Source: UBA3537 sp965662485 | Lineage (GTDB): Bacteria > Bacteroidota > Bacteroidia > Flavobacteriales > Flavobacteriaceae | Direction: 5' to 3' | Length of the DNA: 64,000 bases | Assembly (NCBI GenBank): GCA_965662485.1 | Contig: CBFIIL010000001.1 | Coordinates: forward strand, 1-64,000 | Shown: positions 17,395 to 26,268 of the stretch, piece after piece | Layout: every line of letters begins with the position of its first letter | How positions within the stretch are numbered: position 1 is the first letter of the stretch | Notes under the pieces: model-generated | The model's input: the letters and a program-made list of their open reading frames with translations, nothing else | Database searches by the model: none | What the model was told of the DNA's origin: nothing | Made by a program: the position numbers and the translations under genes

Positions 17395-17901
17395 TTAATT
17401 CCAATGTTCATCAAAATCGAGTTCATCATAATCATCTAATTTGTAATTCCCATCTTGATCTTCTAAAGATTGATCGGCCTCAAATTGTTTTTCTGGTGCT
17501 TCCGAAGGCACTTGACCACAAACAAACATAAGATTTGGGTAGTCTGTTCCTTGAGCTTCTTCGACAATTTCACCCAATTCAACCAAAAATGTCCACATGT
17601 TTAAAAAGTCATAAACAAAAATGAGTTTAGTCTGATTTTCATCAACAACGTCTTCAATAATAGTTTCGTTCATTAATCGAATGTCATCGTTTTCACCCAT
17701 ATCAAACAGCGCAATTTCTTGCCCTTGATGCCATTCATCATTACTTACATAAAAGGAGGCCATTTCGCTTCCGTCAAATCCAAAAGATTGTGTAAGTACG
17801 TTAAAAAGGTCTTCTAAAGTATCAGTTTTTCGTATTTCAATATCTCGAAAAATGTCTTCTTTACTTTCGTGATCTAATATAGCTCTAAATCTGTATATCA
17901 T
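17395..17901 (-). CDS. plasmid pRiA4b ORF-3-like / IS1096 passenger TnpR-family protein
   Basis: A 168-aa acidic soluble protein of the pRiA4b ORF-3-like family: IYRFRAILDHESKEDIFRDI, FNVLTQSFGFDG, SFYVSNDEWHQGQEI, LIFVYDFLNMWTFLVEL. The C-terminus is strongly acidic (DYDELDFDEHWN). The family name comes from mobile elements, but in flavobacteria the gene is an ordinary chromosomal one, and no transposase or inverted repeat is visible here. Molecular function unknown. It sits 12 nt after ctaA (start 17901, ctaA stop 17914) in the same leftward run. Confidence 0.8.
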   Translation of the reverse strand: MIYRFRAILDHESKEDIFRDIEIRKTDTLEDLFNVLTQSFGFDGSEMASFYVSNDEWHQGQEIALFDMGENDDIRLMNETIIEDVVDENQTKLIFVYDFLNMWTFLVELGEIVEEAQGTDYPNLMFVCGQVPSEAPEKQFEADQSLEDQDGNYKLDDYDELDFDEHWN

Positions 17902-17913
17902 AATTATTTGTTT

Positions 17914-18951
17914 TTAAGCAATGACTTGGTTAATGGTTCTTTTTTGGTGTAAAACTTCAAGCAAAATATACATTTGAATTCCAAACAAAATTGAGGCAAT
18001 GACCAAATGAAGTGGTTGACTCAAAAATGGAAAATCAAAGTAGTACATCATAATGCCAGTGAAAACTTCAAGTAGAATACAGCCTAATACAAGGTTTATT
18101 TTATGGTATACTAAATTTATTTTTCTATTGATAAACCACAAATACCCATTGATTATAAGCATCAAAATAGAGGTAGAGCGATGGATGTAAAAATCAAGTT
18201 TTGGTTGTGCAAGCCAAAGTGATTTTTCATACCCCATCATTTTAGTTTGTTCATCTACAAACTGCCGTACTTGCGTTCCCAGAACAATTTGAATCAATGT
18301 TAAGACGATTCCTATGACAAGTAAAGTGTGAAAAAATGAGTGATACTTCTGAAGTTTAAAACTTGTTTTGGTGGCAAATATCAAATACAAAATAAATGCA
18401 ACAATAAGTAACGCCATAACCATATGAACAGTAATTTTATATGGTGCTAAATTTGAGTCAACAACGGTTTTTCCCAACCATGCTTGAAAGCCCATGCCAA
18501 AAAGTGTTAGCAATGCAATTATTGTAATCCATTTATTATTCTTGAAAAACCACACCGACCAGACACCTAAAATTAGAATTGGAAGCCCCGAAAATGCACC
18601 AATAAGTCTATTGATATACTCTGTCCAAGTATGAACAGGATTATATAAGGTATAGTCGTGTGTGCTGTACAATTCCCAATTGTTGGCATCGTAGGTTATG
18701 GTAGTTGTAAAATCTTTTTTGGCGACCATAAATTGTTCGCTATCCAAAAGAATCATCATACCTTTTTTGTAGCTATGATTGGGTTTAAAAAGCAATTCAG
18801 ATCCATGTGTGGGAGGGATATAATACCCAAAACATTTTGGCCAGTCGGGGCATCCCATACCAGAGCCTGTCATTCTTACAACAGACCCAGCTATAATGAC
18901 TAAATAGATGACAACAAGTGCTATTTTTGATAAAGTTCTAAAATTTTTCAT
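17914..18951 (-). CDS. ctaA: heme A synthase (COX15/CtaA family)
   Basis: A 345-aa inner-membrane enzyme with about eight transmembrane helices that oxidises heme O to heme A for cytochrome c oxidase. The four conserved heme-ligand histidines lie in VHTWTEYINR, ITVHMV, YIHRS and PLHLVIAS. The N-terminal SVVRMTGSGMGCPDWPKC segment with its cysteine pair is typical. The gene overlaps cca by 4 nt (ATGA), so the two are translationally coupled. Confidence 0.93.
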   Translation of the reverse strand: MKNFRTLSKIALVVIYLVIIAGSVVRMTGSGMGCPDWPKCFGYYIPPTHGSELLFKPNHSYKKGMMILLDSEQFMVAKKDFTTTITYDANNWELYSTHDYTLYNPVHTWTEYINRLIGAFSGLPILILGVWSVWFFKNNKWITIIALLTLFGMGFQAWLGKTVVDSNLAPYKITVHMVMALLIVAFILYLIFATKTSFKLQKYHSFFHTLLVIGIVLTLIQIVLGTQVRQFVDEQTKMMGYEKSLWLAQPKLDFYIHRSTSILMLIINGYLWFINRKINLVYHKINLVLGCILLEVFTGIMMYYFDFPFLSQPLHLVIASILFGIQMYILLEVLHQKRTINQVIA

Positions 18952-20366
18952 GAGGCAGTAGTTAATCCAAGTTGAATTCCTTTTTTAAGCATCAAATCAT
19001 ATGCAGCTTGATGTTCGTTGGGGATATGTCCCTCCAAAATGGCTTCTTTGATGTGTTCTTTTATGATTCCAATTTCGCGACAAGGTTTTAATTGAAAGGC
19101 ATTCATAATTTCCTCACCAGTTACAGGTGGTTGAAAGTCTCTTATGCGATCGCGTTGTTCAACTTCCACCATTTTTTCACGAACAATTTTAAAATTATTG
19201 TGGTATTTTTTAAATTTCCGCTGGTTTTTTGTGGTGATATCGGCTTCGCAAAGTGTCATCAAATCATCAATATATTCCCCTGCATCAAATACCAATCTTC
19301 GTACTGCAGAATCTGTGATGTTCTCGCGGGCCAATGCAATTGGTCGAGAGCTCATAAACACTAATTTTTGAACATATTTCATTTTATCGTTTAGCGGCAT
19401 TTTTAATCGCTTAAATAAATGATAGACCATTTGAGAACCTTTTAGTTCGTGTCCATGGAAAGTCCAACCTACTTTTTTACTAAACTTTTTTGTTGGAGCT
19501 TTACCAATGTCATGCAATAGTGCGGTCCACCTTAGCCAAACATTATTGGTGTGGTTGGAGATGTTGTCTACAACTTCTAAGGTGTGATAAAAATTGTCTT
19601 TGTGGCGCTGTCCTTCAACTTCATCGATTCCTTTTAATGCTGTAACTTCAGGTAAAATAATTTTTAAAAGACCTGTTTTTTCAAGTAATAAAAATCCAAT
19701 TGATGGTTTTGGACTTTCTAATATTTTGTGTAATTCTACAACAATACGTTCTTTGGTAATGATCTCAATTCTTTGAAAATTATCTCTAATAGCTTCTAAA
19801 GATTTTTGATCTATTTCAAATCCCAATTGTGTAGCAAATCGAATCGCACGAAGCATTCGCAATGGGTCATCACTAAATGTGATATTTGGATCTAATGGTG
19901 TAACAATACGTTTATCATCTAAATCTTTTAGTCCGTCAAACGGGTCAAGCAGTGTACCAAAGTTTGAGGTATTCAGCCCGATAGCCAGTGCATTAATGGT
20001 AAAATCTCTACGCTTTTGATCATCTTCTAAAGTGCCATTTTCTACTTCAGGATTTCGACTGTTTTTGGTGTATGATTCTTTTCGAGCTCCAACAAATTCT
20101 AGTTCTATTTTTTCATAACGAATCATGGCCGTGCCATAGGTTTTAAAAATACTGACTTTAGGTTGATTTGATAAGTGCTTTGCAACATGTTTTGCCAATT
20201 CAATACCACTGCCAATAGCGACTATATCTATATCTTGACCAATGTTGCGCTCCAACAAAAAATCTCTAACAAATCCGCCAACTACATAGCATTCTATTCC
20301 AAGTTCGTCTGCAGAAGCTGAGATAATTTTGAAAACAGGATCTTTCAATGCGTGTTCAAGATTCAT
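18948..20366 (-). CDS. cca: CCA-adding tRNA nucleotidyltransferase with HD domain
   Basis: A 472-aa class II nucleotidyltransferase that builds or repairs the 3' CCA of tRNA. The head has VGGFVRD and the metal-binding DIDIV, the neck has RRDFTINALA, and the nucleotide-selecting motif is DPLRMLRAIRFA. A C-terminal HD domain includes LLHDIGK. ATG 20366 (MNLEHALKDPVFKII) is preferred over TTG 20387, because the shorter start matches the family N-terminus. In the tsaC-cca-ctaA run, tRNA maturation genes are neighbours. Confidence 0.94.
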   Translation of the reverse strand: MNLEHALKDPVFKIISASADELGIECYVVGGFVRDFLLERNIGQDIDIVAIGSGIELAKHVAKHLSNQPKVSIFKTYGTAMIRYEKIELEFVGARKESYTKNSRNPEVENGTLEDDQKRRDFTINALAIGLNTSNFGTLLDPFDGLKDLDDKRIVTPLDPNITFSDDPLRMLRAIRFATQLGFEIDQKSLEAIRDNFQRIEIITKERIVVELHKILESPKPSIGFLLLEKTGLLKIILPEVTALKGIDEVEGQRHKDNFYHTLEVVDNISNHTNNVWLRWTALLHDIGKAPTKKFSKKVGWTFHGHELKGSQMVYHLFKRLKMPLNDKMKYVQKLVFMSSRPIALARENITDSAVRRLVFDAGEYIDDLMTLCEADITTKNQRKFKKYHNNFKIVREKMVEVEQRDRIRDFQPPVTGEEIMNAFQLKPCREIGIIKEHIKEAILEGHIPNEHQAAYDLMLKKGIQLGLTTAS

Positions 20367-20392
20367 AGACCTTTTGTATAATTGCAATTTTT

Positions 20393-20953
20393 TTAACGAA
20401 TAACCTTCACTTCTCCATTTGAACTCAATTTGATAATTGAAGATGGATTTGATGGTTTTTTTTTGCGCTCCAAAGTTACAACATAGTCTACACCTTTTAA
20501 AATCTCATTTTCAATTTCTTTAAACACTTTTGGTGTAGGATTTCCAGATAAATTAGCGGAAGTTGAAACAATTGGCTTTTTGAAGCGTTTGATCAATTCA
20601 GCACAAAACCCTGTTTGTACCAGTCTAATGGCTAAAGTGTTGTCTTGAGCAATTAAGTTTTCTGCTACACGAAGTGGACGGTCATATATAATGGTGGTGG
20701 GGGTGTTAGCGTATTTGAGAATGGGATAGGCAGACTCTGGTACTTCCTCAATATATTGATTGAGCATTTGAACAGAATTTACCAAACAGATCATTGTTTT
20801 TGAATCTTCTCTTTTTTTTAATTCGAAAATTTTTTGAACCGCTTCATAATTAGTTGCATCACATCCTACACCCCAAACAGTATCCGTAGGGTATAGTAGA
20901 AGCCCCCCTTTTTTTAATACCTTAAGGGAATGTAAAATATCGTTGTTTTGCAT
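20393..20953 (-). CDS. tsaC: L-threonylcarbamoyladenylate synthase (Sua5/YrdC family)
   Basis: A 186-aa YrdC-domain protein that makes threonylcarbamoyl-AMP, the donor for the t6A modification at position 37 of ANN-decoding tRNAs. Motifs: YPTDTVWGVGCDA, FELKKRE, AIRLV, and STSANLSGNPTP. It is the short form lacking the Sua5 C-terminal domain. The start ATG overlaps the stop of the glycosyltransferase upstream by one base (20953), and it is followed by cca. Confidence 0.93.
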   Translation of the reverse strand: MQNNDILHSLKVLKKGGLLLYPTDTVWGVGCDATNYEAVQKIFELKKREDSKTMICLVNSVQMLNQYIEEVPESAYPILKYANTPTTIIYDRPLRVAENLIAQDNTLAIRLVQTGFCAELIKRFKKPIVSTSANLSGNPTPKVFKEIENEILKGVDYVVTLERKKKPSNPSSIIKLSSNGEVKVIR

Positions 20954-21864
20954 TAATTTAATTCCTGAAATTTAGCAATCTGTTCTTGTTTAAGTGACGA
21001 TCCTAAATTACCGCCTATTATTACTATTGGTAATAAGTTCCATTTTTTTGGTTTTACAAGAAAGGTAATTACTAAGTATAATTGTATAATTTTAAATTTT
21101 AAATAACTATAATTTTTTTTCAAAACATAAAGAAATGATATAAAACCCTCCTTTTTTTGTGCTTTTGATATTTTTGTGCTTGCACCTTGGAAATGAGTTA
21201 TTTTTCCATTTGGTAATAATACACACTTGTAATCTCTTTTTCTTAATCTGTAACAAATATCCATTTCTTCATAGTATAGAAAAATATTCGTATCAAATCC
21301 TCCAACTTCTTCAAATTGTTTTTTTCTGAAAAACATAAAAGCACCGTTTGCAAAATTAACCTCTATTGGATTATTATGTTCTATTTTTCGTTTAGGATAT
21401 TTAGTAGAATTGATTGCTTCTAAAAAACCTCTACCAAAAATTAATTTCAGTAAACCTTTGTCGTGGTCAAAAGAAGGTATCAAGTTGTTTTGTTCATCAA
21501 AATTTTGTACTGTACATATTCCTACATCAGGATGTTTCTCCATAAAATTTAAAGCAATTGAAATTGCATTATTTCTGAAAACTACGTCGTTATTAAGGAA
21601 AAGCAAATAATCACCACTAGCAAATTGAGATCCAAACATATTTCCTCCTCCAAAACCGGTATTGACAATGCTTCTTTTTATGATTAAGTTTGGGTATTTT
21701 TTTAATCCATAAATTAGAGAATTGTAATCATTGTGATTTGAATTGTTATCGATGACGATTATTTCATTTGGAAAGTCAATTCCTAAACTTGTCAATGATT
21801 CAACACAATTTATTGTATATTTTGATGAATTGAAATTTATTATGAGGATTGATAATTTTTTCAA
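20953..21864 (-). CDS. family 2 glycosyltransferase (rhamnosyltransferase-like)
   Basis: A 303-aa GT-A enzyme. The N-terminus is LSILIINFNSSKYTINCVES with the nucleotide-binding IVIDNNSN. The metal site is in LLFLNNDVVF and the acceptor region is GAFMFFRKKQFEEVGGFD. C-terminal membrane-associating hydrophobic stretches lie near 255-290. It probably adds a sugar to a lipid-linked glycan in the cytoplasm. It marks the left end of the polysaccharide island. The start is TTG 21864 followed by AAA, with no in-frame ATG nearby. It overlaps tsaC by one base. Confidence 0.88.
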   Translation of the reverse strand: MKKLSILIINFNSSKYTINCVESLTSLGIDFPNEIIVIDNNSNHNDYNSLIYGLKKYPNLIIKRSIVNTGFGGGNMFGSQFASGDYLLFLNNDVVFRNNAISIALNFMEKHPDVGICTVQNFDEQNNLIPSFDHDKGLLKLIFGRGFLEAINSTKYPKRKIEHNNPIEVNFANGAFMFFRKKQFEEVGGFDTNIFLYYEEMDICYRLRKRDYKCVLLPNGKITHFQGASTKISKAQKKEGFISFLYVLKKNYSYLKFKIIQLYLVITFLVKPKKWNLLPIVIIGGNLGSSLKQEQIAKFQELN

Positions 21865-21875
21865 AATAATTTTAA

Positions 21876-22664
21876 TTATGGAATTTTAATTAAATCTGAA
21901 TTATAATAAACAAGAGTTCCGATTGTGGTTGTGTACAAAACAAATTGATCAAACTCATTTAATGCACTTGTTACACTTTTTGAACATCCTTTTATCATGC
22001 GGTCATGCGTTTCAATAAATAAAATCTTAACTTTTGGTAACCATTTTTCATAATTACTTGAAAACAAGTTTAATTCAGCACCTTCAATATCAATTTTTAG
22101 AATATCAATGTAGTCCCATTTTTTTTCTGCTATTATTTCATCGATTGTAATTGACTCAATTGAATTTTTTTCTCTTGATATTAATTCTCTGACTTGATAA
22201 CTATTTGTTGCGTTATAAGGATCTTCAACTTTCAGAGTTGTTTTCTTATTGTATAACCCTTTTTTTAATATTTCCACATCTGAAAAACTAGAAGTATTTT
22301 TTTTTGCATAATTTATATTTTCGTCATCAATTTCAATTGCTACAATTGATGCTTTTGGATAACGTATTTTAAATAATAGTGAAAAATAACCGACATTAGC
22401 ACCAGCATCTATTATGTTTTTTGGCTCAAAAAAATATGGTGTATTATAAATTTCATCTTTAAAAATTTCTAAAAATGTTTCTTTATCTTTTGTATTATTT
22501 CGAAAATAGATTTTAATTTTTTTTGATTTAACACTAATTGTATTTTTATTAAATCTAAGGCCAATAAAAAGTCTTAAAGAATCAAAAAAATTAAAATTTT
22601 TGTTTAAACCATTAATCAAATTTAAGTAACCGGTTAATTTTTTAATATTTCTCCTAATACCCAT
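21876..22664 (-). CDS. FkbM family methyltransferase
   Basis: A 262-aa SAM-dependent methyltransferase with motif I as IIDAGANVGYFSLLF, then ASIVAIEIDDENINYAKKN and the FkbM signature DILKIDIEGAELNLF, ending in the VKILFIETHD block. It likely O-methylates a sugar. ATG 22664 (MGIRRNIKK) is chosen because the longer frame from 22760 would overlap the opposite-strand gene starting at 22704. Very rich in Lys, Asn and Ile and visibly more AT-rich than the housekeeping genes, as is common in transferred glycan genes. Confidence 0.87.
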   Translation of the reverse strand: MGIRRNIKKLTGYLNLINGLNKNFNFFDSLRLFIGLRFNKNTISVKSKKIKIYFRNNTKDKETFLEIFKDEIYNTPYFFEPKNIIDAGANVGYFSLLFKIRYPKASIVAIEIDDENINYAKKNTSSFSDVEILKKGLYNKKTTLKVEDPYNATNSYQVRELISREKNSIESITIDEIIAEKKWDYIDILKIDIEGAELNLFSSNYEKWLPKVKILFIETHDRMIKGCSKSVTSALNEFDQFVLYTTTIGTLVYYNSDLIKIP

Positions 22665-22703
22665 TTCACATATTTTTTGTAAATTTAAACTAAATTTATA
22701 ACA

Positions 22704-23660
22704 ATGCCCAATCGAAAAATAATGATTATTGTTCCAATTGCATTTGGTTACACACAACATATTTATGATTCACTTTTAAAGTGTAGTAATGTCGAGCCAT
22801 CACTGGTATTTATAGAAAATAAAAACTTTAAATATCGAAACTTCAATCACAGAGTTTTGAATTTTTTTTCTAAAACTTTTCTAAACGTAAATCTTAAAAA
22901 AAGACATATATTAACAAGATTAAAGCCTTATCCAAAACAAGATCACATTTTTATTATTCGACCAGATTTTCTAGACAACTATGTGCTAAGTAAAATCAAA
23001 AAAAAGTGCTCGAAATTTACAGCTTTTTATTTTGACAGTATAGGACATGTTCCAAGGAAAAAAGAAATCATACATTTTTTTGATCGTATTTTAAGCTTTG
23101 ACAAAGAAGATATAAAAAAACATGGATTTGAATTTTGTACAAACTATATTTTCGATGAATCTAAAGCATTAAAAAATCATCATTATTTATTTTTTAATAT
23201 TTCCAGCCATGATGATAATTACAGATTTGGTAAATTAGTTCAAATGGCAAAATATATTAAATCGCATAATTGGTCTTACAATTTTATATCTGTTGATATA
23301 AAAAATAAAAATATCAAAAATGATCTTTTAACAATACGAAAAGACATAATCCCTGTACATTTGGTTAAAGAACAACTTCTTAAATCAAAAATATTAGTAG
23401 AATTTCAAAGAGAAAATCAAATTGGACTTTCCTTCCGTGTTTTTGAAGCATTGGGGTATAGAAAAAAACTTATAACCACTAATACAGATGTTGTTAATTA
23501 TGATTTTTATAATCCTCAAAATATACTAGTTTTGGATCCCAACAATTTACATATTCCAAAATATTTTGTGGAATCTCCTTATGTAGATGTTCCAGATCAC
23601 ATCTTAGATCCCTATCGCATAGACAATTGGGTAAAAAAAGTTTTTTCGCTAGAGGATTGA
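22704..23660 (+). CDS. putative glycosyltransferase of LPS/capsule type
   Basis: 318 aa, no signal peptide. I do not recognise it with certainty. The Rossmann-like start (IMIIVPIAFGYTQHIYDSLL) and the C-terminal half (VEFQRENQIGLSFRVFEALG, RKKLITTNTDVVNYDFYNP) resemble a loosely defined GT-B family from LPS and capsule clusters, in which the Glu-Ala region binds the nucleotide sugar. It lies divergent to FkbM with 39 bp between starts, and its last 12 bases overlap the convergent GT4 gene. Extremely AT-rich and Lys/Asn/Phe-rich, a sign of recent acquisition. Confidence 0.6.
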   Translation: MPNRKIMIIVPIAFGYTQHIYDSLLKCSNVEPSLVFIENKNFKYRNFNHRVLNFFSKTFLNVNLKKRHILTRLKPYPKQDHIFIIRPDFLDNYVLSKIKKKCSKFTAFYFDSIGHVPRKKEIIHFFDRILSFDKEDIKKHGFEFCTNYIFDESKALKNHHYLFFNISSHDDNYRFGKLVQMAKYIKSHNWSYNFISVDIKNKNIKNDLLTIRKDIIPVHLVKEQLLKSKILVEFQRENQIGLSFRVFEALGYRKKLITTNTDVVNYDFYNPQNILVLDPNNLHIPKYFVESPYVDVPDHILDPYRIDNWVKKVFSLED

Positions 23661-24719
23661 GCGGTACACTTCAATGTAATGTTTTGCAGCTTTGTTCCAA
23701 TCAAAACTTTTAGCGCGTTCAATATATTGCTCAGAATACCAGTCTTTTTTGGCATTATATGTTATCATTCCTTTTATAAAAATTTCTGCCATATATTTTG
23801 GCTCAAAATGATCCCAATAAAAAGCATGTTTTCCTCCAATTTCTGGAAGTGAAGTACTATTGGATAAAAATACAGGTTTACCAAAGCGCATGGCCTCTAT
23901 AGGCGGAATTCCAAAACCTTCTCTCAAACTAGGAAATACAAATGCAGAACAATTTTTTAAATAATATTGCTTTTCAATATCACTAATTTTACCCGTTAAA
24001 ATCACTTGTTTTTCCAAGTTTTCGGATTTTATACATGCTGCTAATTTTTCCTTTGCATATTCTGTGTTTTGATTTCCAGAAATTATAAGGTCATACTCTG
24101 GAAGCTCTTTAAGCATATGTACAAGTGTATGAAAATTTTTTCGAGGCGTGCACTCACCAATCGTAAATAAAAATGGACGTTTTGTAGTATATTTTGGTAC
24201 ATAATCCCCCTCTATTTTAGTAGATTGAATTGGGTTACCATTATAAATTACAAATTCTGGTACTTTCGGAACTTTAAAATATTGATGTGTTGATTGCTTT
24301 GCATATTCTGAAATATAGGTAATAGCATTGCTTCGATTTAATTTTTTTTGAAATCTAAGGTTCCTGGGATGTCTAGCATCACCTGAAACTTCTTCTATAA
24401 AATTAATATCATGAACGGTGAGCAAATATGGACTCACAGATTGCGGCTCTATCTTTATATTTTGATTTAAAGAATGCCAAATATCATATTTTTTTCTGAT
24501 ACCAAAAAGGGGATATCTTCTATGACTATAGTATTTTTTGTACTCAAAATAATCGCCAAATTCTTCTTTTAATTTAGTAATATCTTTTGCATGAATTACC
24601 ATTTTAAAGTCATCAATATTGGCATTGTAAAGTCCCTTTAAAAGATGATAATTAAACTGCCCAAATCCAAAATAAGGGTTTTTTATATTGTGCGCTTCAA
24701 GGAATACTCTTTTTGTCAT
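23649..24719 (-). CDS. family 4 glycosyltransferase (GT-B)
   Basis: A 356-aa retaining GT-B enzyme. The N-terminal acceptor domain starts RVFLEAHNIKNPYFGFGQF. The donor domain has FTIGECTPRKNFHTLVHML, ILTGKI, and the EX7E-type signature in SLREGFGIPPIEAMRFGKPV. ATG 24719 is chosen: it overlaps the upstream GT2 stop as ATGA, the same coupling as elsewhere in this island. A longer frame from 24743 would only add residues overlapping that gene. It probably extends the surface glycan. Confidence 0.9.
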   Translation of the reverse strand: MTKRVFLEAHNIKNPYFGFGQFNYHLLKGLYNANIDDFKMVIHAKDITKLKEEFGDYFEYKKYYSHRRYPLFGIRKKYDIWHSLNQNIKIEPQSVSPYLLTVHDINFIEEVSGDARHPRNLRFQKKLNRSNAITYISEYAKQSTHQYFKVPKVPEFVIYNGNPIQSTKIEGDYVPKYTTKRPFLFTIGECTPRKNFHTLVHMLKELPEYDLIISGNQNTEYAKEKLAACIKSENLEKQVILTGKISDIEKQYYLKNCSAFVFPSLREGFGIPPIEAMRFGKPVFLSNSTSLPEIGGKHAFYWDHFEPKYMAEIFIKGMITYNAKKDWYSEQYIERAKSFDWNKAAKHYIEVYRSIL

Positions 24720-25483
24720 CTTTTCATGTTGTTTTGTCGCCACAACTCCCGAAGTTTAATGTATTTTAAAAATGTGACATTGTACGTTTGAATACAAATT
24801 ACCCAACCATTGAATCCGTCCAAAAATCCTCGTCTGAGAAAATAGGCTTTAAAAAAAGCCCAGCTTGGTCGCCAGAGAATTTTAAAAAATGATGCTTTAA
24901 TACCTAAATCAAAATAGGCTTGTGCGGCAATACTCGAAAAACGTTCAATTTTTTGGTTGTGTTCTTCATAATCTCTATAAATCCAATGTAACAAATTGCC
25001 TTTGAGTTGACCACTTTTTTTACCTGAAATTAGTGTAAAACAATCATGAGGATTAATACCTTTCCAAGTGCCACTCTCTTTTTTGAAAAGCCTCAATTTT
25101 CGGTCTGGATACCAGTCCGAATGTCGTATCCATTGCCCACAATAATTGTTTAGACGGTTACAATAATACCCATCTTTATTCCAATTATTTTTGACTTCGA
25201 TTATCGATTTTTTAAGAGTGTCAGAAAGAGCTTCATCGCCATCCAAAGACAGAATATAATCGTATTTTGCTTGAGTCAAAGCAAAGTTCTTTTGTTCTTT
25301 GTAGCCTAAGAATTTTTGCTCAATAAAACGTACACCAAAATCCTTGCATATTTTTTTAGTACCGTCTGTAGAGTAGGAGTCTACCACAACAATTTCATCG
25401 GCAATATTTTGTAAGGAAGAAAGACATTTTTCCAAATGTTCCTCTTCGTTAAAAGTGATGATAACCGCCGATAATTTAATCAT
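24716..25483 (-). CDS. family 2 glycosyltransferase (WaaE/KdtX-like LPS core)
   Basis: A 255-aa GT-A enzyme: LSAVIITFNEEEHLEKCLSS, IVVVDSYSTDGT, EQKNFAL, metal motif LSLDGDEALSD, and an RLFKK-containing acceptor loop with HWIYRDYEEH. The amphipathic C-terminus (FKILWRPSWAFFKAYF, GFLDGFNG) is the hallmark of the LPS-core glycosyltransferases related to WaaE/KdtX. It acts at the cytoplasmic face of the inner membrane. Its stop overlaps the GT4 start, and it begins 3 nt after the stop of the degenerate paralogue. Confidence 0.9.
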   Translation of the reverse strand: MIKLSAVIITFNEEEHLEKCLSSLQNIADEIVVVDSYSTDGTKKICKDFGVRFIEQKFLGYKEQKNFALTQAKYDYILSLDGDEALSDTLKKSIIEVKNNWNKDGYYCNRLNNYCGQWIRHSDWYPDRKLRLFKKESGTWKGINPHDCFTLISGKKSGQLKGNLLHWIYRDYEEHNQKIERFSSIAAQAYFDLGIKASFFKILWRPSWAFFKAYFLRRGFLDGFNGWVICIQTYNVTFLKYIKLRELWRQNNMKR

Positions 25484-25486
25484 ATT

Positions 25487-26191
25487 TTATTCTAGATTTC
25501 GGTAATTTAACCAAAGAAAAAGATAAGTTTTTAGCTGCATAAATGCTCTTAGATAAGCCAAAATAAAACCTTGTTTCCCATCCAATATACAAAGATTAAA
25601 AACACATTCTTTTTTCAATGTCCAAAAAGGTTTCCAAATAAAGTCAATCATATTTGGTTTTACTTTTTTTGAGTATAATTTAAAAGCTTTTCTTTTTGCA
25701 ATTTGTGTGGTTCGTTGCGAAAATGAATCAAAATCCAAGTACAATGTTGTAAACTTTGAGTTTAGTTGTGATGTACCAATATTCTTTGATTTTTTCGACC
25801 ACAAAATTGGTTTCCATTTTGTTCGAAACCCAGAAAATTTCATGGATTTTCCCATAAAGTCAAATTGAGTTTTAGCTTTGAAAATCTTGGGTGTTTTTTG
25901 GGTTTCAACTATGGATTGAATTTCACTTTTTAGTTTTGTTGGAACAATCATATTGGCTTCTAACCCTAAAATCCAATCATGCTTGCAATCTCGTCTTGCA
26001 ATTTCAAAAAGTGTTGAAATTTCATCATTTTTATTTTCTATATAATCAATGTCTAATTCTTTTTTTAACCTCCCATGAACTTTTGAATCTAAAGTTCCAA
26101 TTACAATAATTTGGCTTGCAAAAGATAAGTGTTTCAAACACATTTCTAAATACGCATTATCATCAAAAGAAATTACAACAGCACTGACCAT
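25487..26191 (-). CDS. divergent family 2 glycosyltransferase-like protein without DxD
   Basis: A 234-aa paralogue of the neighbouring WaaE-like enzyme: VVISFDDNAYLEMCLKHLSF at the start and the same C-terminal pattern (MIDFIWKPFWTLKKECVF, LDGKQGF). The two catalytic signatures are missing. Where an active enzyme has VVDSxSxDGT it reads IVIGTLDSKVHG, and where it has LDADE it reads LGLEANMIVP. The frame is intact and full length, 3 nt ahead of an active GT2 in the same operon. It may be a non-catalytic partner, an enzyme using other residues, or a decaying gene. Confidence 0.72.
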   Translation of the reverse strand: MVSAVVISFDDNAYLEMCLKHLSFASQIIVIGTLDSKVHGRLKKELDIDYIENKNDEISTLFEIARRDCKHDWILGLEANMIVPTKLKSEIQSIVETQKTPKIFKAKTQFDFMGKSMKFSGFRTKWKPILWSKKSKNIGTSQLNSKFTTLYLDFDSFSQRTTQIAKRKAFKLYSKKVKPNMIDFIWKPFWTLKKECVFNLCILDGKQGFILAYLRAFMQLKTYLFLWLNYRNLE

Positions 26192-26229
26192 AAATTTAAA
26201 AACTGTACGATTAATTGTGTAGTACTGAA

Positions 26230-26237
26230 CAAAAGTA
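26230..26237 (-). promoter_or_regulatory. predicted -7 box of the leftward GT operon
   Basis: The minus strand reads TACTTTTG, an exact TAnnTTTG match, 38 nt before ATG 26191. It would drive the degenerate GT2, the WaaE-like GT2 and the GT4. Confidence 0.45.
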
Positions 26238-26268
26238 ATAATTTTACAACGATAAAAGGTTTTAATTT

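Noticed and set aside
17395..17901. IS1096 passenger TnpR-like label suggesting a mobile element
   Set aside because: The name comes from the family only. No transposase, inverted repeats or target duplication are visible, and the gene sits in a housekeeping run.
22665..22760. N-terminal extension of the FkbM methyltransferase
   Set aside because: It would overlap the opposite-strand gene at 22704; MGIRRNIKK gives a normal start and leaves a promoter-sized gap.
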